DNA of 64,000 bases from Enterococcus sp. 5H (GTDB lineage: Bacteria > Bacillota > Bacilli > Lactobacillales > Enterococcaceae): assembly GCF_028128615.1 (NCBI RefSeq), contig NZ_AMDP01000024.1, positions 1 through 64,000 on the forward strand, in the 5' to 3' direction. Below, one piece after another: positions 35,502-43,747 of the stretch. The position numbers and the translations under genes are program-made. The notes under the pieces were generated by a model, which saw nothing but the letters and a program-made list of their open reading frames with translations, searched no databases and was not told where the DNA came from. Numbering within the stretch: the stretch's first letter is position 1; the number at the start of each line of letters is the position of its first letter.

Positions 35502-36809
35502 TTATGGTAACAAATACCATTCTAACTTTAAATTGGTTATAAGTTCTGCAAATGGTTTCTTCCCGTTGGTTGCTCTTAAAACAATATTCCCCAAACTATC
35601 TACGCCTATATCGGGATTATCTCCAAATTGGTTCAACCACTTCTTAAACTTTGGGTCAGCTTTTAAATCTTTTTTGATTTCTGGTTTAACCTTGTCATGG
35701 AATGTATTTTTGTCAGTACCAAAATTCTTTTTAAATTCCTTATTTCCTTTTGGAAATTTTTTATTATAACTTCCTCCACCATCACTTGAAGTAAAGTTAC
35801 TTGTTGTTAATCCATTTATACCACCAACAGTAACCTCTATTCCTTCAGCTGTCAAAGCTACTCCATCAAGAATAACTTCCCCACCAACTAAAATCCCAAC
35901 GCCATTCGTGGTAGAAACTATTGCCATACCTCCGATTGTTCCAATTATGCCTGTAATTGTTGTCGCTATTCCTAGAGAAGTCCACACAACATCTCCTACA
36001 ATATCCAAAAATTTAGCAACTGCGTCTATACTTCTGTCCAGCAAACTTCCTTTCATTGCTTCCGTTAACTGAGTTGTTAATTTTTCATCTCTTACACCAT
36101 TTCTATAGACCACATAAACAACATTTCCAGCATCATCTAATTCTGTCACTGTTTCAACACGACTTTTTGGTTGGCTATCATTATATCCTTTTAAATTTTT
36201 AAACCATTGTTGATTACCATAGTCAACAATTCTATATCCGTCTCTTGGATTCAGGAAATTTGCTGGATTGCCTAATTGTGCTAACCCTGTGTTTACATCA
36301 CTGATCAAACTAGATAATTCCGAATAATGAGAGGCATGGCTGGATTCAAAAGCTTGATATTTCTGTAAAATCTCAATATCTTCTTTAATAGGATCAATGC
36401 TCTGTTGTTTAAAAAATTCACCTAATATAGGAACATTCTTCGTCTCCTTAGCCAAATCACTCATTAAATTAGTATATTCGTTTTGAGCCATTTGTAAATC
36501 TCTAAGCAATCCTCCTAAATCATCTGTGTCTAGTACTTCATCTGTCTTGCCAACTTCACCAACAAAATCTGTTAGATAGCTATTTAAACTATTATCCATT
36601 TCATAATAAACATTAAATAATGCTTTGTCTATCTCTTGATAGGCTTGCAAATGATCCGCAGTTGAAATCCATCCAGTTCCTAATAAATTTCTATTTTCTG
36701 CTAATCCATCAATAGAACTTGTAACAGAATTGAAACTACCTACAGCATTTAACCGTTCCGAACGAATACTACTTTTTACATCACTTAATTCCTCATACAT
36801 TATTTTCAT
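35502..36809 (-). CDS. LXG-type T7SS toxin with unrecognised C-terminal domain
   Basis: A 435-residue protein. Residues 1-215 are helical and LXG-like (MKIMYEELSDVKSSIRSERLN, GWISTADHLQAYQEIDKALF, YLTDFVGEV). A Gly/Ile/Val-rich hydrophobic segment at about 270-340 could be a membrane-entering or flexible zone. The last 85 residues are basic and separate: FPKGNKEFKKNFGTD, FHDKVKPEIKKDLK and NPDIGVDSLGNIVL, resembling short C-terminal toxin domains of polymorphic toxins, but I cannot name the activity. The conserved-looking His in FHDKVKPEI is a candidate catalytic residue. ATG 36809 follows AAAGGAGG and overlaps the preceding gene by 17 bp. Confidence 0.75.
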   Translation of the reverse strand: MKIMYEELSDVKSSIRSERLNAVGSFNSVTSSIDGLAENRNLLGTGWISTADHLQAYQEIDKALFNVYYEMDNSLNSYLTDFVGEVGKTDEVLDTDDLGGLLRDLQMAQNEYTNLMSDLAKETKNVPILGEFFKQQSIDPIKEDIEILQKYQAFESSHASHYSELSSLISDVNTGLAQLGNPANFLNPRDGYRIVDYGNQQWFKNLKGYNDSQPKSRVETVTELDDAGNVVYVVYRNGVRDEKLTTQLTEAMKGSLLDRSIDAVAKFLDIVGDVVWTSLGIATTITGIIGTIGGMAIVSTTNGVGILVGGEVILDGVALTAEGIEVTVGGINGLTTSNFTSSDGGGSYNKKFPKGNKEFKKNFGTDKNTFHDKVKPEIKKDLKADPKFKKWLNQFGDNPDIGVDSLGNIVLRATNGKKPFAELITNLKLEWYLLP

Positions 36810-37152
36810 CAGCGTCCTCCTTTCTAGTTTCTTCATATAATAATTCAGCTTTTTCGTAAACTGCTTTTCTATTTGTTAGTTCTTTTTCGATTTCTTCATC
36901 GGCAATAGAAAAAACTTTTGTAAGTTCCCTTTGCTTTTCTTCCAGTTCATCTAATTTTCGATAGACTTGTCTTTCTGAATCTGTCCCTTTAGAATAGTGC
37001 AAGACTCTTTCCCATATCTCTTTTTGTCGATTGATTATTTTTTGACAATCTTCATAGATAAACGGAATATCACCTGTTTTCTTTTTCAAACTATTAAAAT
37101 CTTCTTCTGCTTCCTCTACTTTCATACGCAAGCTAAATAAATTTTTATCCAT
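36793..37152 (-). CDS. T7SS targeting helper 2 (DUF3958-like coiled coil)
   Basis: A 119-residue highly charged coiled-coil protein with almost no aromatic core (MKVEEAEEDFNSLKKK to EIEKELTNRKAVYEKAELLYEE). Size, helical character and place between the DUF3130-like helper and the LXG toxin match the second LXG-associated helper (Lap2/DUF3958), known in streptococci to bind the toxin and assist export. It begins 10 bp after the first helper and overlaps the toxin gene. Module 1 has no equivalent, so the two modules may dock differently. Confidence 0.7.
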   Translation of the reverse strand: MDKNLFSLRMKVEEAEEDFNSLKKKTGDIPFIYEDCQKIINRQKEIWERVLHYSKGTDSERQVYRKLDELEEKQRELTKVFSIADEEIEKELTNRKAVYEKAELLYEETRKEDADENNV

Positions 37153-37162
37153 CTATTCCACC

Positions 37163-37447
37163 TCATGCTTGCATCGTTGTTGCTATGCTATCTTTTATTT
37201 TTTTATCTGCTTCTTCAATTGCATTATGTACAGCTTGTACATTTCTTACCGCTGTAGCTAGGCAGGTTTTATAGATATTAATTGTTTGCTGAAAAGAAGA
37301 CATCAATGTTTTCAACTCATTTGTTGCTGGACTTGTAGATGTATTAATCCTATTTGTTGGCTTAAAATCAATATTTCCCTTTGCAACTAAAATATCTGCG
37401 GTAAATTTAGCTACTGCATTTCCATCAGTACTGACCGTTTCTCCCAT
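37163..37447 (-). CDS. T7SS targeting helper 1 (TIGR04197/DUF3130-like)
   Basis: A 94-residue helical protein, first gene of module 2. ATG 37447 lies 8 nt after AGGAG; a longer frame to 37477 is not supported. It shares with the module 1 helper a polar N-terminal third and a long C-terminal helix (TNELKTLMSSFQQTINIYKT to AIEEADKKIKDSI). It should bind the LXG domain of the toxin and present it to the T7SS ATPase. Confidence 0.72.
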   Translation of the reverse strand: MGETVSTDGNAVAKFTADILVAKGNIDFKPTNRINTSTSPATNELKTLMSSFQQTINIYKTCLATAVRNVQAVHNAIEEADKKIKDSIATTMQA

Positions 37448-37825
37448 TTTTTTCACTCCTATTAGTTTTTTTGACAACGATACACTAAAAGTAAATATAA
37501 CATTATTAAAAAGTTAGTAAACACGACAAATAAAAAAACATATATTACTAAAAATGAAGTATAGACTCAAACAGAAGTATTTTGGTCCTTTTTTATAATT
37601 TTTCTATCAAACTCTTTTCTATTTATCTACATTCTCTTCCAAGTTCATTTATAAACATTTCTAAATAATTAGTGACATAGTTAGAGAAAACTATACTCAA
37701 AAAAGACACCTTCCAAAATTTGGAAAGTGCCTTTTAATGTTAAAATTGAATGGTACTCGATTTCCTTAGAAATCTCCGTCCCATACTGCATTCGTAAGCG
37801 AAGAAATTCGCAACGATACCAGCAA
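37448..37825. other. 378-bp gap: module 2 promoter side and rpsI terminator
   Basis: Contains the upstream region of T7SS module 2, the rpsI terminator (37699-37735) and the flank (37787-37825) that is repeated in decayed form at 34605-34643. No gene seen. Confidence 0.55.
37699..37735 (-). terminator. rpsI terminator
   Basis: On the minus strand GGCACTTTCC pairs with GGAAGGTGTC, allowing one mismatch, followed by TTTTTT. Confidence 0.8.
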
Positions 37826-38218
37826 TTAACGTTTTGAGAATTGTGAAGCTTTACGAGCTTTCTTAAGACCTGGTTTTTTACGTTCTACCATACGGGCATC
37901 ACGAGTAAGAAGACCAGCGCGTTTTAAAGCTCCGCGGAAGTCAGGATCTACTTCTAACAATGCGCGAGCGATTCCGTGACGGATCGCACCTGATTGACCA
38001 GAGTAGCCTCCACCATTAACGTTTACGATAACATCATAAGCGCCTTTAGTTTCAGTTACACCAAATGGTTGGTTGATAACTTCACGCAAGTCAGCGTGTG
38101 GAATATATTCTTCAACGTCTTTTTTATTTACAGTAATTTTACCAGTACCTGGTACTAAACGTACGCGGGCAACAGATTTTTTACGACGGCCAGTGCCGCT
38201 ATATTGTACTTGAGCCAA
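37826..38218 (-). CDS. rpsI: 30S ribosomal protein S9
   Basis: 130 residues, full length. [19 protein letters not shown] at the start, [22 protein letters not shown] in the middle, and the basic tail [12 protein letters not shown] that reaches the P-site tRNA. It is 13 bp after rplM, the conserved pair. Its last 14 codons lie within the sequence repeated in decayed form at 34605-34687, which suggests that an island once used this 3' end as its attachment site. Confidence 0.98.
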   Translation of the reverse strand: MAQVQYSGTGRRKKSVARVRLVPGTGKITVNKKDVEEYIPHADLREVINQPFGVTETKGAYDVIVNVNGGGYSGQSGAIRHGIARALLEVDPDFRGALKRAGLLTRDARMVERKKPGLKKARKASQFSKR

Positions 38219-38231
38219 TGAATTTCCCTCC

Positions 38232-38675
38232 TTAAATTAGGTTAGTAATATCTAATACTTCTGGTTGTTGTGCAGCATGTGGATGCTCAGCTCCACCGTA
38301 TACGTTTAATTTTGTAAGTTGTTTGCGACCTAAAGTATTTTTAGGAAGCATTCCTTTTACAGAAGTTTCGATTAAACGACGAGAGTTTTTATCGCGTAAT
38401 TCACCAGCAGTAACAGATTTCAACCCACCTGGGTATTGGCTGTGACGGTAGTAAATTTTATCACTTGCTTTGTTACCAGTTAATTTAATTTTGTCAGCAT
38501 TAATTACAATTACGAAATCTCCAGTATCCACATGTGGTGTGAATGTTGGTTTATTTTTTCCACGTAAGATAGAAGCTACTACAGTTGAAAGACGTCCCAT
38601 TGGGATATCTGTCGCATCTACTACATACCATTTACGTTCTACTTCGCCAGATTTGGCCATATATGTTGTACGCAC
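38232..38675 (-). CDS. rplM: 50S ribosomal protein L13
   Basis: 147 residues, equal to other enterococcal L13. It starts with GTG at 38675 ([21 protein letters not shown]), 8 nt after GGAGG; the open frame runs further upstream but that part is the untranslated leader. Landmarks: [40 protein letters not shown] and [14 protein letters not shown]. First gene of the rplM-rpsI operon. Confidence 0.98.
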   Translation of the reverse strand: MRTTYMAKSGEVERKWYVVDATDIPMGRLSTVVASILRGKNKPTFTPHVDTGDFVIVINADKIKLTGNKASDKIYYRHSQYPGGLKSVTAGELRDKNSRRLIETSVKGMLPKNTLGRKQLTKLNVYGGAEHPHAAQQPEVLDITNLI

Positions 38676-38689
38676 GTTTCTTTCCTCCA

Positions 38690-38765
38690 ATTTTCTATTC
38701 GATGTTTGACATACACTTGAGTTTCCGGGGCTCATTGTGGGGCAAACAATACCATTTAACATGAT
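38690..38765 (-). promoter_or_regulatory. Probable L13 leader (ribosomal protein autoregulation)
   Basis: The minus-strand segment before rplM contains GGTATTGTTTGCCCCAC and GAGCCCCGGAAACTC, complementary GC-rich arms in otherwise AT-rich DNA, as in the L13 leader structures known in Bacilli. Assigned by position and general likeness. Confidence 0.45.
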
Positions 38766-38903
38766 ACCTTCTATCACTAGTAAAGTCAATGAATTTCTGC
38801 GGTTTTCCTGATATTTTTCTTACTCATTTTATTCTATAAGTCTGTAAAAATGTAAATGAAAAAAAGCTGCGTATTATATATTACGTAATCCCTCAAAATA
38901 AAA

Positions 38904-38943
38904 ATGTATATTTTTCCTTTAATTTCTTTTTTTATGTATATTT
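38904..38943 (+). promoter_or_regulatory. Two ARG-box-like repeats before argG
   Basis: ATGTATATTT occurs at 38904-38913 and 38934-38943, 30 bp (about three helical turns) apart, just upstream of the argG promoter. Each is AT-rich and loosely fits the ArgR operator. Confidence 0.4.
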
Positions 38944-38957
38944 ATTTATAAAAACGG

Positions 38958-38986
38958 TTGATTTTTGCATTATCAGATGATATGAT
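38958..38986 (+). promoter_or_regulatory. argG promoter
   Basis: TTGATT (38958-38963), 17 bp, TATGAT (38981-38986), 44 bp before the start codon. Confidence 0.65.
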
Positions 38987-39030
38987 GAGAACAACAAAAA
39001 AAGATAATTAGAAAATGAGGAGTGTCCCTG

Positions 39031-40236
39031 ATGAAAGAAAAAGTTGTTTTAGCCTATTCTGGCGGTTTAGATACCTCTGTTGCTGTAAAATGGTTAGTCG
39101 ATGAAGGCTACGATGTTATTGCCTGCTGTTTAGATGTTGGTGAAAAAAAAGATTTAGACTTCATTAAAAACAAAGCACTTCAAGTTGGAGCTTCTGCTTC
39201 TTATACTATTGACGCCAAAGAAGAATTTGCCCAAGATTTTGCCTTAATTGCTCTACAAGGTCACACATTCTATGAACAATCTTATCCATTAGTATCTGCT
39301 TTATCTCGTCCATTGATTGCTAAAAAATTAGTAGAACTAGCACATGAAACTGGTGCTACAACAATCGCTCATGGCTGTACAGGAAAAGGGAATGATCAAG
39401 TACGTTTCGAAGTAGCCATCAACGCCCTTGCACCTGAGCTTAAAGTTATTGCACCCGTTCGTGAATGGAAATGGTCGCGTGAAGAAGAAATAAATTATGC
39501 CAAAGAAAAAGGCATACCTGTACCCGCCGATTTAGACAATCCTTATTCAGTCGACCAAAATTTATGGGGCCGGGCAAATGAATGCGGTATTCTAGAAGAC
39601 CCTTGGGCTACACCGCCTGAAGGTGCTTATGAACTAACTGCTAATCTGGAAAATGCACCAAATGAAGCAGACATTATTGAACTGACTTTTGTTGAAGGTA
39701 TACCTACCGCAATCAATGGAAAAGAACTCCTTCTATCTGATTTAATTCTCGATTTAAATGATTTAGCCGGCAAGCATGGAATTGGCCGAATTGACCATGT
39801 AGAAAATCGTTTAGTTGGTATTAAATCCCGCGAAGTATACGAATGTCCTGCTGCCATTACTTTGATGACTGCGCATAAAGAATTGGAAGATTTGACCTTT
39901 GTTCGTGAAGTTGCGCATTTCAAACCAATAATCGAAAATCAATTGTCTCAAATTATCTACGATGGCCTGTGGTTCAATCCATTAACAGACGCGCTAATTG
40001 CCTTCTTAAAATCAACTCAAAAATATGTTAATGGTGTTGTCCGTGTGAAACTATTTAAAGGACATGCTATCGTTGAAGGACGCAAATCAGAAAATAGCTT
40101 ATACAACGAGAATTTAGCAACATACACTTCAGCTGACACTTTTGATCAAGATGCTGCTGTCGGTTTCATCAAACTTTGGGGACTACCAACAAAAGTTCAC
40201 GCTGAAGTACAGGCATCACTAAATAAAAAGAACTAG
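39031..40236 (+). CDS. argG: Argininosuccinate synthase
   Basis: 401 residues, full length. It joins citrulline and aspartate using ATP. Landmarks: [17 protein letters not shown] (ATP pyrophosphatase loop), [29 protein letters not shown], and [18 protein letters not shown] 39031 is 8 nt after GAGGAG. argH lies 664 bp downstream, separated by a repeat block, which is unusual since the two genes are normally adjacent. Confidence 0.97.
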   Translation: MKEKVVLAYSGGLDTSVAVKWLVDEGYDVIACCLDVGEKKDLDFIKNKALQVGASASYTIDAKEEFAQDFALIALQGHTFYEQSYPLVSALSRPLIAKKLVELAHETGATTIAHGCTGKGNDQVRFEVAINALAPELKVIAPVREWKWSREEEINYAKEKGIPVPADLDNPYSVDQNLWGRANECGILEDPWATPPEGAYELTANLENAPNEADIIELTFVEGIPTAINGKELLLSDLILDLNDLAGKHGIGRIDHVENRLVGIKSREVYECPAAITLMTAHKELEDLTFVREVAHFKPIIENQLSQIIYDGLWFNPLTDALIAFLKSTQKYVNGVVRVKLFKGHAIVEGRKSENSLYNENLATYTSADTFDQDAAVGFIKLWGLPTKVHAEVQASLNKKN

Positions 40237-40900
40237 CTTTTGAATAACGTTAAATGTGAGGTAACATTTACACAAGTGTAAATAAAGTTATCCGATTCAC
40301 TCACCTGGCTTATCCTTGGAGAATTTCTTTTCTATCTGCGGACAGAAATAAGGAAATCGATAAGCAGTTAATAATAACGCTCGCTACGACAGATAACTAC
40401 ATTTAATTAGAGCTATAGAGTGTGGTACAAAACTAAAAAACAGTTTTACTCCACACTTTAAATCCGAATAAACGGCGAGAAAAAAGCAACTACTCCACTT
40501 CGTTCCGATCACATTGTCGTAAATCACGAAGAATATTGTGATCCGATGATGAACGGTACAAGGCACATAATGTGCGTTGCTCCTTTTAAAAGCTCTAAGA
40601 ATTGAAGGCTTCGGAAATAAGCCAAAATTGCTATGAAACACAGTGAGGTACGAACTGATGTAGAATAGTACCTACTTGGTTCAAAAATTTGAAGAGCACC
40701 GAGTAGACACCAATCATCATCCATTCGCAAGCTCATGGTGATTCTTAGCAATTTTCGTGAATCCCTTCTTATTTCTGTAAAACACAACGAGAACCGAGTT
40801 GATGTTGCGCAGTACTTACCCGGTTCTCGGAGTTAAGCGCTTTTCTCCCAGTCTCATTTTTACAGAATGAATAATAATACAGTATATCGAGGTGCAGATA
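40237..40900. other. 664-bp argG-argH gap filled largely by an intergenic repeat
   Basis: Holds a small hairpin (ATTTACAC/GTGTAAAT near 40266-40283) and the large repeat at 40416-40860. Reading frames on the minus strand here are inside the repeat, lack ribosome sites and are not genes. Confidence 0.6.
40416..40860. repeat. Enterococcal intergenic repeat, large copy, between argG and argH
   Basis: Starts TAGAGTGTGGTACAAAAC and ends CTCCCAGTCTCATTTT, giving loosely inverted ends. Inside are CCGAATAAACGG, CTTCGGAAATAAGC and CCTTCTTATTTCTG, shared with copy 1 at 31409-31585, plus additional internal inverted segments (ACAAGGCACATAATGTGC, TCATGGTGATTCTTAGC). It looks like two or three nested units. 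Confidence 0.65.
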
Positions 40901-42286
40901 ATGGAAAAATTATGGGGCGGACGTTTTGAAGGTAAAAGTGAAACTTGGATCGATGAATTTGGTGCATCGATTCCTTTTGATCAAAAATTAGCGAAACAAG
41001 ATATCATTGGCAGTTTAGCCCATGTCAAAATGTTGGGAAAAACCGGAATACTAACTGACACAGAAGTTATTCAAATTACAAATGGATTAAACATCCTTCA
41101 AGAAAAATTATCAACTGGTAAACTCGAATTCACACTTGAAAACGAAGATATCCATTTAAATATTGAAAAATTTTTACATGAAGAAATTGGATCAGTCGCT
41201 GGAAAATTACATACTGGACGTAGTAGAAATGATCAAGTAGCTACTGATATGCATTTATATTTGAAGGACATTGTACAAGAAGTTATTGAAAAAATTCATT
41301 TGTTTCGTCAAGTCTTAGTAAATACTGCTGAGGCAAATATCGAAACAATCATGCCCGGCTATACTCACTTACAACATGCTCAACCTATTTCATTTGCTCA
41401 TCATATGATGGCTTACTATGGTATGTTAACACGGGATCAAGAACGCTTTTCCGAAAGCCTAAAACGAGTTGATATTTCTCCTTTGGGCTGCGCTGCCTTA
41501 GCAGGAACAACCTTCCCAATCGATCGGGAATATACTGCGAAATTACTAGGTTTTTCTCACATCTATGAAAATAGTTTAGATGGCGTTAGCGACCGAGATT
41601 TTATCTTAGAGTTTCTTAGTAATAGTTCCATTTTGATGATGCATCTTTCTCGTTTCTGCGAGGAAATTATCCTATGGTGCAGCCATGAGTTCCAGTTTGT
41701 GGAATTGACAGACACATTTTCAACAGGAAGTTCTATTATGCCTCAGAAAAAAAATCCTGATATGGCGGAATTGATCCGTGGAAAGTCAGGTCGTGTCTAT
41801 GGTAATTTATTCAGCTTATTAACAGTTTTAAAAGGCTTACCTTTAGCATACAACAAAGACTTGCAAGAAGATAAAGAAGGCATGTTTGACACAGCTCACA
41901 CAATTTTAACTAGCTTAGAGATTATGGCGGGCATGGTTGATACAATGAAAATAAATCGTGAAGTTATGGAAAAATCAACTGAAAAAGATTTTTCAAACGC
42001 TACAGAACTCGCCGATTATTTAGCTAGTAAGGGAATGCCGTTCAGACAAGCCCATGAAGTTGTTGGTAAGTTAGTCCTTTCTTGCACAAAAGAAGGTATT
42101 TATTTGCAAGATGTTCCGTTAGAAAAATATCAAGCAATTACGCCATTAATTGAAGCGGATATTTATCAGACGCTGGCATCTAAAACTGCAGTGGAGCGTC
42201 GACATTCTTATGGTGGAACAGGTTTCGATCAAGTAACATCAGCTATTCAAAGAAGCAAGCTGCAATTACAAAGTGAAGAAAAGTAA
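40901..42286 (+). CDS. argH: Argininosuccinate lyase
   Basis: 461 residues, full length. It splits argininosuccinate to arginine and fumarate. Landmarks: [54 protein letters not shown] and the fumarase/lyase signature [12 protein letters not shown] containing the catalytic Ser. ATG 40901 follows GAGGTG. It should be expressed with argG by read-through of the repeat or from a promoter within it. Confidence 0.97.
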   Translation: MEKLWGGRFEGKSETWIDEFGASIPFDQKLAKQDIIGSLAHVKMLGKTGILTDTEVIQITNGLNILQEKLSTGKLEFTLENEDIHLNIEKFLHEEIGSVAGKLHTGRSRNDQVATDMHLYLKDIVQEVIEKIHLFRQVLVNTAEANIETIMPGYTHLQHAQPISFAHHMMAYYGMLTRDQERFSESLKRVDISPLGCAALAGTTFPIDREYTAKLLGFSHIYENSLDGVSDRDFILEFLSNSSILMMHLSRFCEEIILWCSHEFQFVELTDTFSTGSSIMPQKKNPDMAELIRGKSGRVYGNLFSLLTVLKGLPLAYNKDLQEDKEGMFDTAHTILTSLEIMAGMVDTMKINREVMEKSTEKDFSNATELADYLASKGMPFRQAHEVVGKLVLSCTKEGIYLQDVPLEKYQAITPLIEADIYQTLASKTAVERRHSYGGTGFDQVTSAIQRSKLQLQSEEK

Positions 42287-42326
42287 AAAAAGGTATGACA
42301 CAAATGAACTGTGTCATACCTTTTTC
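42287..42326. terminator. Bidirectional terminator between argH and dps
   Basis: AAAAAGGTATGACAC pairs with GTGTCATACCTTTTT around a 9-base loop. The A and T tracts serve both convergent genes. Confidence 0.88.
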
Positions 42327-42333
42327 AATATTA

Positions 42334-42822
42334 CTAACGAGTTTTTGTACGTGAATCGGCATCAATACCTGGCGCTTTGCCAAGTTTTGCTTGAAGCATC
42401 CAGATATTCTTTTCGATATCTGTTTTATTAGCAATAAAAATATCTTGTGTAGAATCATCACCTTCATCACCAGATACTTCAATTCCTTTTTGGTAAAGAT
42501 CTGCCAAATAACGATATCCTTCTACTAATTTTTCCATACGTTCAGGGATTGTACGTTCATATGTACCGATTTCATCTTCGATACCTGTATGATCTGCGAA
42601 TTCTTGTAATGTTGAATAAGGAGCACCATCTAATGTGATTAAACGTTCTGAAATAACATCTAATTGATCGTTGATTTGATCCATGTATTCGTCCATTTTA
42701 GGGTGCAATGTTAAGAATTCTGGTCCACGCATATACCAATGTGTTTGGTGGATTACCACTGAAAATTGACTAAGATCTGCAACTAGTTGATTCAATACTT
42801 CTTTCGTTTGTTCGAATTTCAT
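42334..42822 (-). CDS. dps: Dps-family ferritin-like iron storage/protection protein
   Basis: 162 residues. The intersubunit ferroxidase ligands are all present with Dps spacing: His28 (HQTHWY), His40 (LTLHPKMDEY), Asp55 and Glu59 (DVISE). Dps dodecamers oxidise and store iron using peroxide and protect DNA. There is no extended basic N-terminal tail, so DNA binding may be weak, as in Listeria and streptococcal Dpr types. A CTAC-N10-GTAG inverted sequence with ACAATTATAGAT just upstream could be a PerR-type site, but this is weak. Confidence 0.9.
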   Translation of the reverse strand: MKFEQTKEVLNQLVADLSQFSVVIHQTHWYMRGPEFLTLHPKMDEYMDQINDQLDVISERLITLDGAPYSTLQEFADHTGIEDEIGTYERTIPERMEKLVEGYRYLADLYQKGIEVSGDEGDDSTQDIFIANKTDIEKNIWMLQAKLGKAPGIDADSRTKTR

Positions 42823-42945
42823 TATACATCATCCTCCTAATGTTTTTTCTACATCTATAATTGTAGTACGAATCACTGAAAAAGTACACTGAAATCTGTC
42901 ATTTTAATAATATTTTTAATTTAATAATAATTCTAATCTAACTTT

Positions 42946-43683
42946 TTAATTATTATTAGTTATTGGCTGTGAGTTTAAAGTATCTACTACTTCTTTTGCA
43001 ACTACATTTAGGGCTTCTTCTAACTCTTTATTCATTGTATCTGCATCTTTTGTACCTGAAATAAACGCCATAAACAAGTTCGATACCGCTTCTTCTTGGT
43101 CTTCAGGTACGAACCATTCGCCTTTTTCTTTTTCTAAATGCAATTTTAGTTCCACTGGATCAGTTTTAATTTTAATTGCTTTAACACGTTCTTCTAAAAT
43201 AGAAAATGTTGCTTCTAAAGCTTTTTGGTCATCCTTTGCTATTTCAGGATCATCTGTAGCTTCTTTTATTAATTGTCGTGTCATTTCCTGCATTGCACTA
43301 ACAAGATCTAAGCCAGTTACATAATAAGAAATTGTCGCGCCTGATTTTTTTTCATCTATTTGAACAATTTTATAGGTTGTTTTTTGTTTAACTTGCTTCA
43401 ATAATTCTTGTGTTAATTGATCTGCTTGTTTTTTAGGCACGTCTACGCCAGTAGCTGCCAGTCCTTCTGTAAAATTTTCCTCAAAGGCATCACTGTTTTG
43501 ATCCAACTCTTTTCCAACTTCTTTTCCATCACGAAATTCGTTAGCAAATTTACTTTCATCTTTTTGATAAACTAGTCGATTAACAAAAAGCTCACCAGCA
43601 TCTTCTGCCGAAATTCCTTTTCTGCCACAACTTGTCAGGAAAATTCCCACTAGTATCAACGGAACTATCCAAATTTTTCTCAT
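42946..43683 (-). CDS. Lipoprotein of unknown function, DUF5105-like
   Basis: A 245-residue secreted lipoprotein: signal peptide 1-18 with lipobox LTSC and an acidic, Lys/Glu/Asp-rich body of helices and strands. The run AGELFVNRLVYQKDESKF followed by a second half ending GEWFVPEDQEEAVSNLFMAF resembles the DUF5105 lipoproteins common in lactic acid bacteria; this is a tentative match. It stands alone, 64 bp after the gluconokinase gene, and could be co-transcribed with it. Confidence 0.7.
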   Translation of the reverse strand: MRKIWIVPLILVGIFLTSCGRKGISAEDAGELFVNRLVYQKDESKFANEFRDGKEVGKELDQNSDAFEENFTEGLAATGVDVPKKQADQLTQELLKQVKQKTTYKIVQIDEKKSGATISYYVTGLDLVSAMQEMTRQLIKEATDDPEIAKDDQKALEATFSILEERVKAIKIKTDPVELKLHLEKEKGEWFVPEDQEEAVSNLFMAFISGTKDADTMNKELEEALNVVAKEVVDTLNSQPITNNN

Positions 43684-43747
43684 TACCTTTCCTCCGTTCT
43701 CTTATCTACTAGTAAAACAAGTTCAGCGTTATTTGTCAAAAAAAGTT

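Larger units (their letters stand above)
38676..39030. other. 355-bp divergent control region of rplM and argG
   Basis: Holds the rplM leader (about 38690-38765), the argG promoter (38958-38986) and two ATGTATATTT repeats. No gene. Confidence 0.6.

Noticed and set aside
36793-37447. Phage structural genes as an explanation for the small helical proteins
   Set aside because: Their order before an LXG toxin and their sizes fit T7SS targeting helpers; no phage genes are nearby.
40384-40787. Two minus-strand frames of 85 and 87 codons between argG and argH
   Set aside because: They lie inside the intergenic repeat, overlap each other, and lack ribosome sites.
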